Of a stretch of DNA of 64,000 bases, positions 1 to 13,300 are shown piece after piece. How positions within the stretch are numbered: position 1 is the stretch's first letter; each line of letters begins with the position of its first letter. The position numbers were made by a program, and so were the translations under genes. The notes below the pieces were generated by a model. The model saw only the letters and a list, made by a program, of their open reading frames with translations, was not told the origin of the DNA and searched no databases. This stretch comes from Haliclystus octoradiatus (taxonomy: Eukaryota > Cnidaria > Staurozoa > Stauromedusae > Haliclystidae), in contig OU744452.1 in NCBI GenBank assembly GCA_916610825.1, forward strand, positions 19,815,781-19,879,780, written 5' to 3'.

Positions 1-1312
1 TGGACTTATCCTTCAAAAATAGTTCATATCTGCTAAGTAGCCCAATTTTCATGAAATGTTTGTAAACTCGGTAAATTTAAACGGTCCATTGACCATTATG
101 ATCAATTTTTGTCATGGAGTTCATATCCTGAGTAAACGGTTTGTTGTGAAGTATTCAAAAGGTTATCATGAGCAGTTTATAAATGTTTATATAGCTCTTG
201 GATCTTTATTTGTTTATAAATAGTTCATGAAGAACGTTAAATGGCCCCTAATTTTCATAAACTGTTCATGAACTGTGCTGTTCATGAACTCCTGAACTGT
301 TTTTCACAGAGGATACAGATATAGAAACAATAGAGCTGGTAAATATTTTCATAATAAACAATATTAACAGAAATAAAGCAAAATAAGAAATCTATTATCT
401 CTTCATAAACAGTATCATAATGATACAATTTTGAATTTATAAAAATTATATCCTAGCACATTTTACCTATTTCTATCTTGTAATTTCATAAAAATTTTGT
501 TTTGATGATCACTTGAAAAAATAGCGAGTCATGTTTGGCGGATTTGTACCACGGTTACTTTCAGTGATGTCAAGACAACCCACGACAACCCAGTAAAACT
601 ATATTGGTTTTCGTTGCCAAGTCGGGTATAGACCTTGCAAGTATAGGCCTATACCTAACAGCTTCAAGAATTTGAAAAACCAGTATGTTGAATTCTTTGC
701 GTTGTGTTTTAAATGATATTGATAGGAATTTCATTCAAATTGTATAACTATCTAATGAAAAATCAATGACCCACTATTTTGGAAAAAAAATCATTGTTTT
801 GGTGAAATTGATTAGAAATAATTGATGATCCAGATAAAAGCTAGGTTACATGATTATTAAAATGATTACATCATTCTTGTTGTACCGTAAGTTTGACCCA
901 CTCGTTCTCTAACACCAACCTTAAAATCCATATCCTAAACTTGGCGGCAACAACAGTAATGTAATCTCTAATTAACCTTGATAATGAGAACTGCAATGTC
1001 AAAACATTGGAACCAATTGAATTGTGAATTTCCTTAGCTATTTTTCATATTACAGCATATTCGATGTGTGTGATGCATGTGTAATATATATTGCGTGTTA
1101 TCCCCTGCTGCAATGCTAGCTGACTGTGGTCAGCGGTGATTGTTGATAGTAGGAAGTGATAAGTCTTGTAAAGGGAGTTGCCTTGAGTCCTCCGAAGAGA
1201 ACAGTCTGATAAGATAATTAATTGAAACTTTTACTGTGTTGTTTATGTCTCCCTCACATCGACCATAGTCTCACACAATGGTATCTATATTTGATGTATT
1301 TTTGTTTGATAG
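1..1312. other. Upstream intron/flank of RRP12, no exon seen
   Basis: No convincing coding exon is visible here. Because the first recognised RRP12 exon (1313) corresponds to the middle of the protein family, this stretch is probably intron. It holds a GTTCATGAAC-type repeat near 176-312 and, at about 1120-1277, a copy of a repeat that recurs at about 32720-32894 in a CDC23 intron. Confidence 0.5.
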
Positions 1313-4300
1313 AGTGTTGTTTCCATGTGTGAACTTCATCAAATACCAAATCTTATCGCAAAGAATGATGTTGAGAAAGCAGTTGGTGCCGCTGTGAGAT
1401 ATTTTGGTCCAAAGTAAGAAAATATTGTATTATGAAACAGAATCAACCATTTCTTATTTTATATTTTGATATGATAATGTTATACAGAATGTGAAACAGG
1501 AACGAGGTTATTAAATGATAACATAGGGCAGATGCTCTTACCTATCCTTGGAAATGTATTATTCTGGTTAATAGTTGATTGTTATTCTATTATTTTGTAG
1601 ATCAATTCTTGAAGCCTATCCTCTCAATCTTCTAACTCAAACGTAAGAGATTTATTAAAACTGCTTTTGATCTGTCTGGCAGCGTAGCATGTATTTAGTC
1701 CAATGTTTTGTTACTTTGACTAGCATATGTCTGTTCAATTTCTTTGTAGTAATAAATGTGAATTTCCACGTGCGTGGCTGCTACCATTGTTAAAAGAATA
1801 TGTCCAAAGCACTGAATTGCAACACTTTATTGATTTCTTTCTTCCTTGCGCAGCAAAGCTTAGACAAAAAGGTATAAACAGCAAACTTACTTATTATTAT
1901 CTTTATTATTATCTTTATTTTGTTATTTATATTGGCAAAGTCTGAAATTACAGCTCCCTCAGAACTTAGGCAGCTCAAAGACCTTGTAGGTCCAAAATAA
2001 ATTGTCCTTGTTCGTTAGAAATGATATATAGTGGTAGTAGTAGTAATTATAAAGTAGTTAGACAGTATCACCCGCCCTACCAAAAGAGCCTGTAGGCTAC
2101 CACTTCTATTTCTATCATTATTTACGTTTTGTTTATTTTCCTTGTCTTTCAGCACACGAATGTAAAGAAAATGGATTGTTGCTCGAAGGAAAAGTATATG
2201 ATACATTACAACATCAGGTACGTCTCAAGAGGACACTCGTAGAGGGCTATTGCTAATTTAGGGCTGTAGGCCTACAGTAGAATGCGCTTTCGTGAAAGAC
2301 GAAAACATTTATGAAAACAATGAGTCCCACTTAGGCGCTTACCAAACCATCAAAATTCTGCAGATCAAAATAAGCGGGACTTGGAGCCAGTCAACTCAAG
2401 GGAGACAACTTATTTACTGTTTTTGGCAGAATAAAATATCAGGGGTAAATATTGAGTAAAGTTTGACTGTAAATTAATCAATATCGGACATTGTTAGTTT
2501 ACTGTTATGTATTGAGAGGATATCGCCAAAGCCAGAACCGTTGTTGCTGGATTGTACTGTATCTTTATTTCAATTGTGAGTCATTGCAGGCAAACTGAGT
2601 CTTGCTTATATTTGTTCAGCATTCAGCAACTGGTGTCTTTATCATTTTTATAATTGCTAGGTTTTTATAACGATATGCCTGACATTTATGATTAGTATCA
2701 TACTGTGTTGTTTGATGTAATACTTTTATTATTTTTTTAGATTTGGTCGTTACTGCCTGGCTATTGTACAACACCGACTGACCTAACGACAGTAGGAACA
2801 TATTTACATCTCAACCACATTTCATCATTCATGTATCTATTGTTTTTGTCTAATTTTTATATTTGTGTATGTCTCTTCTTGCCGTATTTATTTAGTCATT
2901 CAAAAACATTGCCCGGTTTCTTGGGACAGCATTAAATGAGCGTGAAGAGCTTCGACCAATGGTTTTGACTGCCATGCGCACACTAATAAACAAAAATAAT
3001 GATAATGGTAAGTTTAAGCGTGCTAATTCTTAAAGGTTATCTATATACAGAAGCCACATGTCTATAGTGATCACACTCGCTGTAAGTTGTTATTTGTATT
3101 GACTCAACCCTGTATATAATGGTCACTTTATCTGTATAACTTTGAATGTTGCTTATGTATGTAATACTAACGACGACAAACTTTTGACTTTCAAACTTCT
3201 ATATGTAAACTTTTGGGCTAACTGGAGATGAGCCAAGTTGTCATCCCAACCCTCTTGTTATCACAATTTTTGACTGTATAAGTACAGGGATAGTAAGGAT
3301 TTAGGCCTACACTATACTTTCTGATATACCTAATCTTAAAATTTTATTCTAGATGAAAATACAGTTGAGTTGGCTAAATTTTCGAAGAATTACCTACCGA
3401 TTTTATTTAATCTACTAACCAATCAGAGCCAGAGTGGTATAAATGTTGATCTTTCATTGGCTGTGATTGAAACAATCAAATCGTATTTAACAATAACAGA
3501 TAAAAAGGTTGGTTAATGAAAATCATTTTGTTTATGTTAACTAATTTGTAGATTTTGCATATTCTGATAGTCTGTAAATGGCTAGCCTGCGTGCAAAAAT
3601 ACTTTTTATTTGTATAGTCGTTGTCGCATTAGCGCCAAATGCAGCGTACTGATTGTTCTTTCCACTGCCACTTATTTGGCAGTAAATTGTGATTGGCTAA
3701 TGAAATATATGAATAATTGGCCAGTATTTTAAAATAAAGGAAATTGAATAATAACAGGAAACCACACCAGGTAAATATTTGATTTAATATGAATTCAATA
3801 CAAACACTTGGTACGCGATACTCGGCCCAATACGCAGACGGACTATACGAAGGAAAAGTCTGTCTGCACCCAGGCTATAAATGGTAAATTATTGTTTATA
3901 TTTTAATGAATTTTGGAATTGTAGCTGATTGAAAATCTTCTTGAAAAAGTTGTTGGAAAAATTCAAGCAGCAGATGAAACCACTGCAAACAGGTTTGATA
4001 TTGAATTTATTTGTCAAGTAACAACAATTTTACATTGGCAGCTATGAATTGGGGTCTGTGCGGTGTATGCATAATAGGGATGATAGTCAACATCAAAATC
4101 TCATTTGAATTTTTGGATTTTGTGATTTTTAGTACTGAAATAGTTTTCAAATAGTTCTGTTGTTTACAAAAACAATCTAAGTTGGTCGTAAAAAATAGAA
4201 ATGGCCTCGCTCACAAGATATCAGTAGGCAAATCTCGTTTTGATATTTCATAGTTGCCATTTTGTTTTCGACTGAAGAGAGAGGATTTCATTAACATGTC

Positions 4301-7300
4301 AATAGTAGATTAACATGTCATTAAATTATGTTAATAGTAGATTTTTATTCATCTTTCTGTACATGCAGGCACAGTCTTTTAGATCTGGTTGTGGTTATGG
4401 TACCATATGCTTCAACAAAACTCACAACTACAATATTCTCAATCGTCATTCCACTCACAAAGGTAATTAACTACACAAACCATTATGTTATTTTCGATCA
4501 AGGCCTGTGGTTCATACGCCGTTCTGTACATTTGCGGATCCTATTCCTGTTGAGAACGTCTTCAGATCGATTAAATAGATAATTTGGTTCTAGAAGCTGT
4601 TATAAAATTTCATGCATAAATTCACACCTAATGGAGTCGTTTGGAACAGGTTAGATGGCTCTTTGGATTTGATATAGAGGCATTGTAAGGCTAAATATTG
4701 TGTAATTTATATTCAAGTTGATATAATAATATAAACATTAGAGATCGAGACACAAGACATATTTTCATGAGTTGATCTGTTTAGATAGACTTGTTGACAC
4801 GACGAAGGACAAAGACATCAGAGAGTAAACAGAACAATAGGGCAATTTACATGATTACGGAACAGCTATAAAACGTCTTACACAAACCACTATGTTATCA
4901 TTCAATATTGATGTAGTTAATACAATCTCAATTGAGATGTACAAATTTGTAAAAGTATTGTAGTCGTAACACCCTGACGACCCTGAAGCTCCATTGGAAT
5001 ATACAGTGTAGCCCGCTTAAGTGCAATTCAGTTAAGTGAAATTCTCACTTAACTGCAACCTGAATCTGAACTCTGTAAACTATTATCTGGCTAATACCGT
5101 GATAAACATTAGGTGCAAATTAGGATACATGCAACATTAATTGTTGGCAATTTTGACTTGCACATAAATGGGTTACACTGTATGTATCTTACTGGCCTTG
5201 TATGGCTACCTTAGCAGGAAAAAAGTCACTTAATTCATGAAATGTTTTTATCAGGTAAGTAGTAGACTGTAGTAATGTATGTCAGAAGGTAGACTGTTTC
5301 AAAGTTATAATAGACGATGTATATGATTATGTACAGTATATCGCTTCATCAGGAATAACAAAGGATTAAACACATTCCTGTTGGACATTTTAAATCTACC
5401 ACTGCGAAAAACTGTTCAGGAGTTCATGAACAGTTTATGAAAATCAGGGCCATTTAACGTTCACAAACTGTTCATGAACAGTTCACAAACTCCTGAACTC
5501 AGGGGGACCCCTTGAGATTAATGAAATGATCATTTTTTAATTGAATCCTGTAATATATGCATTCACAGAGCGCTGATGTAACTAGCCAAAAGAAATCATA
5601 CCGTATTTTGGAAGAGATATGTGCCTCTCGTTACGAAGGTTGTCTCACATTCTTAGACAAACATTTCACTGAAATTCAGCAATGTCTCTTGGACTCATTA
5701 TCATCATCAATTGCATCATCCAAAGCTGTGAGTTTTGATCCCCAGTAATCACTCTGCATATTACATATTGTGCGGCCTTGGTGTAGTGGCTAGGGCGTTA
5801 GACCATGGTCCGCAGGATCTCAGGTTCAATCCCTGGCCGGAGCACTATAGGTTGGCGTCAGGAAGGGCATCATCCGGCTATTAAACGCACACAAGCTTCA
5901 ATATATTAACAAATTAACTAACCACCCTGGTGAAAAAAAGCTACAAGGTTACCCGGTTTGGGGATAAATTATAAATCCAATAAAAAAAGTAGCTTTATAT
6001 AAACTACAAACAAGGTGTAACATGCTTGTGACAGCTGTATCATTTGTCAGCCTTCTGGAATTCCAAATTCACAATTTATTTTCCAAATCCAAACCCCAAA
6101 AGTTTTCTAATACCGGTAAAAGCATTTGACTTCTTGTCCAGCTCCAAAATTGTAAGAAAAATAACTCTGGCTCCTGTTGAAATATCAAATACTCCTGCAG
6201 GAGCCGATTTTTGACTCCTGTTCCTGTACACTTCTTCTAAAGCAATTACAGTATTTTTTGTTAAAGTTTGCCTTCAAATCAGAATGCATCAATTTTCTTG
6301 TGAATATGCGCTAGCCTTCTGGAATCTAGAAATGTAGAATTCAAACTGAAACTGTTTGACCGTGGTTATTACAAAATGTTTCGTATATGAGATTGTTGTT
6401 TTATTGCGTTCACATTACATTTTGATTCCGTTTTATGACTTTTTTATATATCATCTGATACATTGTATTAGATAATTCAAGCACAATTGTTTCTATATTG
6501 TTACTCATAGAAAGAGTCTAAAATACTACAAGTGTAGATTATATTGATCTATTGATTTTATTTTATTTTTAGCCTCGTTTAAGATGTTTAACGAGTATCG
6601 TTGGAAAATTGAAACCTGAGCAAAGAAATTTTGTCACAACGATTTTACCTGAGGTGGGTTTGTTCTCCTGTCGCCGTTCGACTTATACAGTAGGCCTATA
6701 TATAATACATCTAATTACGAGTTTATATTATAACATTTGTCATCAAACACTCTCATGTATAGTGTCCCTGCAAAAAAAGTTTAAGAGTTCATGAACTGTT
6801 CATGAACTCCTGAATTGTTGTTATCAGGGGTACTGGAAATTTGTTAGCGTTTCTGGTTGATCTATAGAGATTGAAAATTGTCTCCAATTTATTTCACTCT
6901 AAATTTGACGCTAGTGTCAACAGATTCTGGTGAATATATGTGTAAGAGAAATTGCAGCTAAAATCCAAGTCATAAATTTGTTTCTGCTTAAAGAACGTGA
7001 GTAAACTTTCTGACTTTTACAGCGTCAATGATGCAAAGCCGTGGCTATGGTGATCGGATGGAGGAAAACCCTTGTTTTTGTAGTTTGAGGTCGGGAGCCG
7101 TAAATGAAAGCTATGGCAAGATGCGGTTTGTTTCGCTACAAAACGGATGAACTGAAAATTATAGAAACAAAATTCCTGCCATTATAATGTGGTTCAGAAT
7201 TTAGCGGTTCTGATTATAATATTTACAAAAGGATTTGGTTAAAAAGAACAAGCAGGCTGATAAACAAACATTTATTGAAACTCTTTTTTATATATTGTGA

Positions 7301-10300
7301 TCAGTGTCTGAGAAAAGTTTTAGCCTTCTGGAATCTTAAAAACATTTTCACACTTTTTATTCTGAATTTTTTCTTGAGGTTTGACCTATACAGTAAATCA
7401 GAAAATTACTCATTTTCTTCTAGATTTGCTCCCGTCATTTCAAAACCTTCGATTTTGTTGGACCCTGATTATGATTGTATTAGCATTTTAATTTTTGAAA
7501 AGGCTGAGGACAGGTCTATAGAATTTGCTATATATATGAATGCTTCACCTTCTTAACATTGTGCACTTTTGCTGCCTCTTTCTATAGGTAATCTTGTGCA
7601 CAAAGGAGATCAATTCAAAAGCACGTTCTGCTGCGTTTAACTTACTAGTTGAAGTTAGTAGAGCCTACATTTATCTCAGTGGATTACCAAAGGAAGGTGA
7701 GAACAGAATGGTATATATATATTCTATGTACAGTGAAACCTGTATATAACTGAGAATGTCAAATGCCAAATTTCCTAAAATGTGCTGTAAAGTTACTGCC
7801 TTTGTAAAATTAAAGAGTGAATGCAATCATGGACAGTTCATGAACTTTTTTTGAATCAATCATCTAGCCACAAGCCTAGTAGCTTTTTTCACCTGGGTGG
7901 TTGGTTAGTTGGTTAGAATGTTTGATGTGTGTAGATGCCCTCCCTGGCGCCAACCAACAGTGCTTCTACGCGGGATTGAACCAAAAACCCTGCAGGCCGA
8001 GGTCCAGCGCTCTAACTACTAAACTTCGGCCTAATATTCGATAGTATCTATTAATGAATGTTTTCATACTTGATGAACTTTTTATGAAGATATGGCCATT
8101 TAAGATTCATGAGCTGCTTCTGTAGGGTCTGATACCTTGCAGAAGACTATTGGTTGGTGTCAGGAAAGCATCAGGCTATCAAACTCACACACTCTCCAAA
8201 TAACAGTAACCAACTAACCAGCCACATGGTGAAAAAAAAGCCACTAGCTACTTGGTTTGTGGTAAAAGGATGAATCCAAAAAACAATTGCTAATAGGCTC
8301 TCAATTAAGTATCTTTTATTTATTTTAGAATTACGTCTTGTCTTTATTTTCTAGAGTGTGTGACTGGATTTTTTGAACTTGTCATGGCTGGATTGGCTGG
8401 CTCTAGTCACATGATCAGTGCTTCATTATTAGCATTTACAAAATTAGCATTCGAATACAAAGGTAATTTTACACATGTCAATCAACTAACCAGAACAATC
8501 AGACACGTGAAAATGTTGAAAATGCTTACGCTTCCTTTATCGGGACTGCTGTTTTTCTCCACGTGTAGATAGCATGGCTCCACGACTTGTTCAAACGTTG
8601 CTCAAAACAGTCACTGGTTTAATGAAATCAAAATATAAAGAAGTTAGAAAATCATCCATGATCTTTGTCAAGGTAATTATTATATAGCAATAAAAAGAAA
8701 TAAATCGCATGATTGTGAAACTTATTTGTGATTGTGATACATATTTGAACAATTGTGTTGAAAAAAAAATAAAAACAAAAAAATATATTTGTTCTGTTTT
8801 GAAAGTATGGCCCCGCAAAATTTGATGAACAGTTCATTAACTCACAGACATTTCATGCAAAGCTATATTACTTTCGTGAACATTTCATGGAGAATTAATT
8901 GAAAATTCAGAGATTATAATCTATACGGCACACTAATTCATAAACTTTTCATGAATTGTTCATAGAAATCTTTTCAAAAAATTTTGTAAAAAAGTGCCGT
9001 TTTAAAGTATTACTATTCTATTTCTGGACCAATTGCTCTTTCCACCAATGTTTTAAATGCTCATTAGGGATCCAAGGAGAGTTGCTATACAGTGTAACCC
9101 GCTTATGTGCAATTCGGATAAGTGAAATTCCCGCTTATCTGCAACCTGGCTTTGAAACGTGTTAAACAATTTTCTGGTCAAGTCCTTGGTAAACAATTTC
9201 GGATAACTGCAAATTCGGATAAATGCAATGAAAACCGTTGGCAATTTGACTTAAGCGGGTTGTTGTTGCTGATATTTTTCCTTATCTATCATATCATTGA
9301 TTCAATAAACCTTTAGGCTTCAAGTTACATGCACGTTGCTTCAAAGCACTTAAGCGAGTTACACTGTAATTTATTTTATGAAGATTTTACAAACAAAAAA
9401 ATTATAGATTTTTCAAGATTCTAAACATTTTTCAAATAAGTAATATTTATAGTTATAGCAATATGAAAACAATCACCCCTTTTGTATGTTGAAAGTCAGC
9501 AAAGAAACATACCTCATAATCGATGCTTTGTCATTTTCTCTAGATAATTCCAATTGCTGTCATACAATGATTCTCATTATTTAAAATTTTAGATGTTAAG
9601 ATGACAAGTCAAGCTGATTTGGTTATCTGATTTGAAACACAATTTGCGTTTATTTTTGTAGGCTTTGGTTGTAACCCTAGATGTTGAAGAACTGCGACAA
9701 CATGCCCACTCACTTGTGAGTTTTGGTTTTTGTTAATTAATAGAGTTCTTTAACTCTACACTCTTTCGATGAATCAAACAGTCTGTAGCGGTTAACAAAT
9801 TAATTAGATTTTCTTTGTGTTGTAGGTTTCAAATTTGTTTCACTCTAAAGATGGAAAAACAAGTCATCGTCATCAATCGAAAGTTGTTGTCGAGAGGCTA
9901 ACAAGGAAACTGGGGTAAATTATGATAGTCAATCATACAGATGAATAATATGCCTAACCTTGGCCACAAACCTAAACTATTCGCGAGAGTTTGTTGACTG
10001 TGATGCTGCCTACAATTTCACTTTATTTCCACTGCCAAAAATTCACTACGTTGATGAACTGTTCATGAAAATTAGGACATATGTTCATAAACTATTCTCA
10101 TATGGGTATGCAATATCTGAAATGTTGTCATTTTTGTTGCCCATGTTCAATTTGAAAAATATTGCCGATTAAGTTGAGATATCTTAAACATTTTGATTTC
10201 AAATCATGTGTTTCGTTTGCCCGTATTTATTATTGTGGTAATATTTCATAATCATTATATGAAATTGAAATGAAAATAAAATAAAATAAAATATTTGCAA

Positions 10301-13300
10301 ATGAAATATAAAACAGATGTTCTGTTACTTTATTATTTGATTGAATGTTTCAGTTATGAATTCGTTCGAGATTTGGTTCCTGAAGCGCATCGTCGTTTTG
10401 TTGTGAATCTTCACAAGACCACAGAACGAAATAAAAGACGCAAGGAAAATGAAGATGATAGTATTGTGAGTTGAAGGATCCACTTCTTCTTTAGATCCCA
10501 AATTCTATTTGTCTTCTCTCTAGCTCAATCAGCATATTATTATGATTAAAGTGTAATTTAAGGCGTATCAATACTCTGTTTATCGCACAACACCCTGTAT
10601 TACACAATTCATGAACTTTACATCTGATGTCTCAAAATTAAATGTTCTTTGTTCATCACAATAGATATTTTTGCATTAAAACACCACAGGCAATATTCCA
10701 GAACCCTATGTAGTAATTGAGACGATATCGTCCTACCAATCCCTGCGAAAAGCAATTTGGGAGTTCATGAACAGTTCAAGAACAGTTCATGAACATTAAA
10801 TGGCCCCAAATTCATGAACTGTTCGTCAACTGTTCATGAACTGCCTGTGTGCGTTCATGAACTGTTCATGAACAGTTCAGGAAAATTGGAGCCATTTAAC
10901 GTTACCAAACGAACAGTTCATGAATATTTGGGGCCATTTAATGTTCATAACTGTTCATGAACTTTTCATGAACTCCTTAACTGTTTTCGCAGAGAAAGGC
11001 TCTCATACCACCAGGGTCTGACAAAAGTAGGAAACCTGGAATGCTAGATTCTGGCAGGTTATAGCAAATTCAGAAGGAAATTGATATTTTCACTGATAAA
11101 TTTGTCAAACATCAACAAAAAATTCTGAAGGAAATTGTCAAATTCCTCTAGGATCCCAGAAGGCTCAACCCTTTGCCGGACTCTGCATACCACTGTTCTA
11201 TTCCGAGGCGTCTGCTAGTGGCTCTATTGTAATGATTGTGAATGCTCTTCATTGATGTCTCCTGCGACACTGCAGATCAAATCATCCCCTATATGGAACT
11301 TGATCATGTGAAATTTTAATTAATACGAGAACTAACTCGGAACATAACGTTGACATGACTAGCATGACGTTTGGGTGAAAATCGACACGCAAGAATATTA
11401 ATATGGTAACAACGTATATTCAACTTTTTATTAAATTTAGGGTACTGGTCAACAGGAAGCCTCGTTTGATGATATACTGCGTGATTCTGATTCTGAAGAT
11501 GAGGCAGACGCTGACAATGCAGCACGTGCAAAAATGAAAGGCAAAAAAGGAAAGAAAGAGAAACCAACGGTAAATAATAGTGATCACTTGTTAGAAGGGC
11601 CACCTCTACAAAGCGGCCATTTTTGCATTACCAATATCAAATGAGATAGTGTAGCTAATTGAATCTACCCTGTTTGTAAGACCACCTGTCTATTGTGACC
11701 ATTTCAGATTTGCTTTTTATGACATCTGGTAGTCTGTGTTAGCTAATTCTACCTCATTGAATATTGAATAGGAGTACAGTAATATGAAGAAATTGGCACG
11801 CAGTTATCCTACGAGCTATTGATATTTGGCGAACGAGAGGCACGTAAGGAGAAAACGAAAATGCTTCAGAAAATTACGAGCCGCCTCTGCGAGACATTTT
11901 AGACTTTCAGTTTTCTCCTAAAGTGACTTGAGTGCGTCAAATATCAATAGCTCATAGGAAACTGTGCGCCAATTGTTTTGTATTATAACTAGCACAACTT
12001 TTACAAGCATCTACATGACTTTCTTGATCATAAAATGTTTTTGAAACCTCTTGATCAAATTGGAATTTCTTATTCGTGATATCAAGTTCGAATTATAAGA
12101 TCGATTGTGTTTTCAAACCTAGCTTTGCTTTGGTGATTTGGCACCAATACTCTAAACCAAGTTTTATTTTTTTCAACATCTTTTTCAGATATCAAAAAGT
12201 TGGATTGTCGAAGCGCAAGAAGATGCTGTTGATTTTCTTGATCCAAAAGCATCCATGCGAATTGTTGGTACGTATTTTCACTGAAGTTAAAACATTATTG
12301 TGCGTATGGTGTAAAACATTATCCATTGAAATAAGGGGCACCTCAACTGCTTCTTTGTCTGTGGCGGCCACTTCGATAATAAACATGAAGCATTCTATTG
12401 AATCAACCCTGTGTGTAAAGGTCACCTGTCTATAGTGGTCCATTTTTGTGTCCATCTATTTATTCAGATTAAGAAATTTCAGATTTTGGTACTTTTAGGT
12501 CCCCCTTTTGACTTTCTCTAGAGAACTTTGAATTCTGAAGAACTAAGAAAGCAAAATTAAAAATTTGGATAACTTTTTGGTAGGTTTTTGGAACTTTTTG
12601 GGTGGTAGTAGCCTGGCATTGACAGGATTGTCGGTACTTTTTGGATGCTTCACGTTTTTCCAAAGTGGCACCCTCCCACCCCCACCCCCGTCCATGCAGA
12701 GATGGTGTTACTATCCTACACAAGCAAATATGTTTGTTTTTATCTGTTTTTATTTTTGTGGTTAAAAACAGGAACGCAACCGAAATTGAAAGATGGGAAA
12801 AGAAAAGCAGATTCATTTGAAAGATCAGAAGATGGACGATTTGTTATTGATGATCCGGATGATAGTAAGAATAAGGAAATGATTTTATTTGGCGTTGATA
12901 GTAACGGATTAGAATAGAATACATTTGTTAAGGAATTCCTAATCCTAAAAGTCAGTGCGGTGGGCTAAGGCGTCATACGCACAAGTTTCGCATATTCAAT
13001 AAGTTATTTCCTGCAAGGAGCACGATTGGCGTCAACTTAAAATGTAATCGAGATGATATCGCTCTACCAAAAGCGCCTGTACCACCCTTCCATTTCGAGA
13101 TTAGTAGCTATTTTCGCTATAAGAGCAATGAAATGTTTTAGTGATTTCGGCATTGATACTGTATGTCAATTTCAACAGATTTTTGCTCTGCCACCTGAGC
13201 TAATCAACCACCCCTATGAAAGAACAAGGATTCACATAGAATAGACTCATAATTTCTGACAAGACTATCAGTCAAAAAGATTTTACCTTAATGGAGACAA

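Noticed and set aside
5772-5860. Functional tRNA gene at the SINE head
   Set aside because: A- and B-box words are present, but no cloverleaf with a paired acceptor stem could be drawn, and the sequence is repeated with a conserved non-tRNA body.
10741-10993. CRISPR-like array in the GTTCATGAAC repeats
   Set aside because: Repeats are not regularly spaced, no unique spacers of constant length exist, and the DNA is eukaryotic.
12076-12435. 119-residue frame at 12076
   Set aside because: It overlaps RRP12 exon 19 in a different phase and continues into intron repeats.
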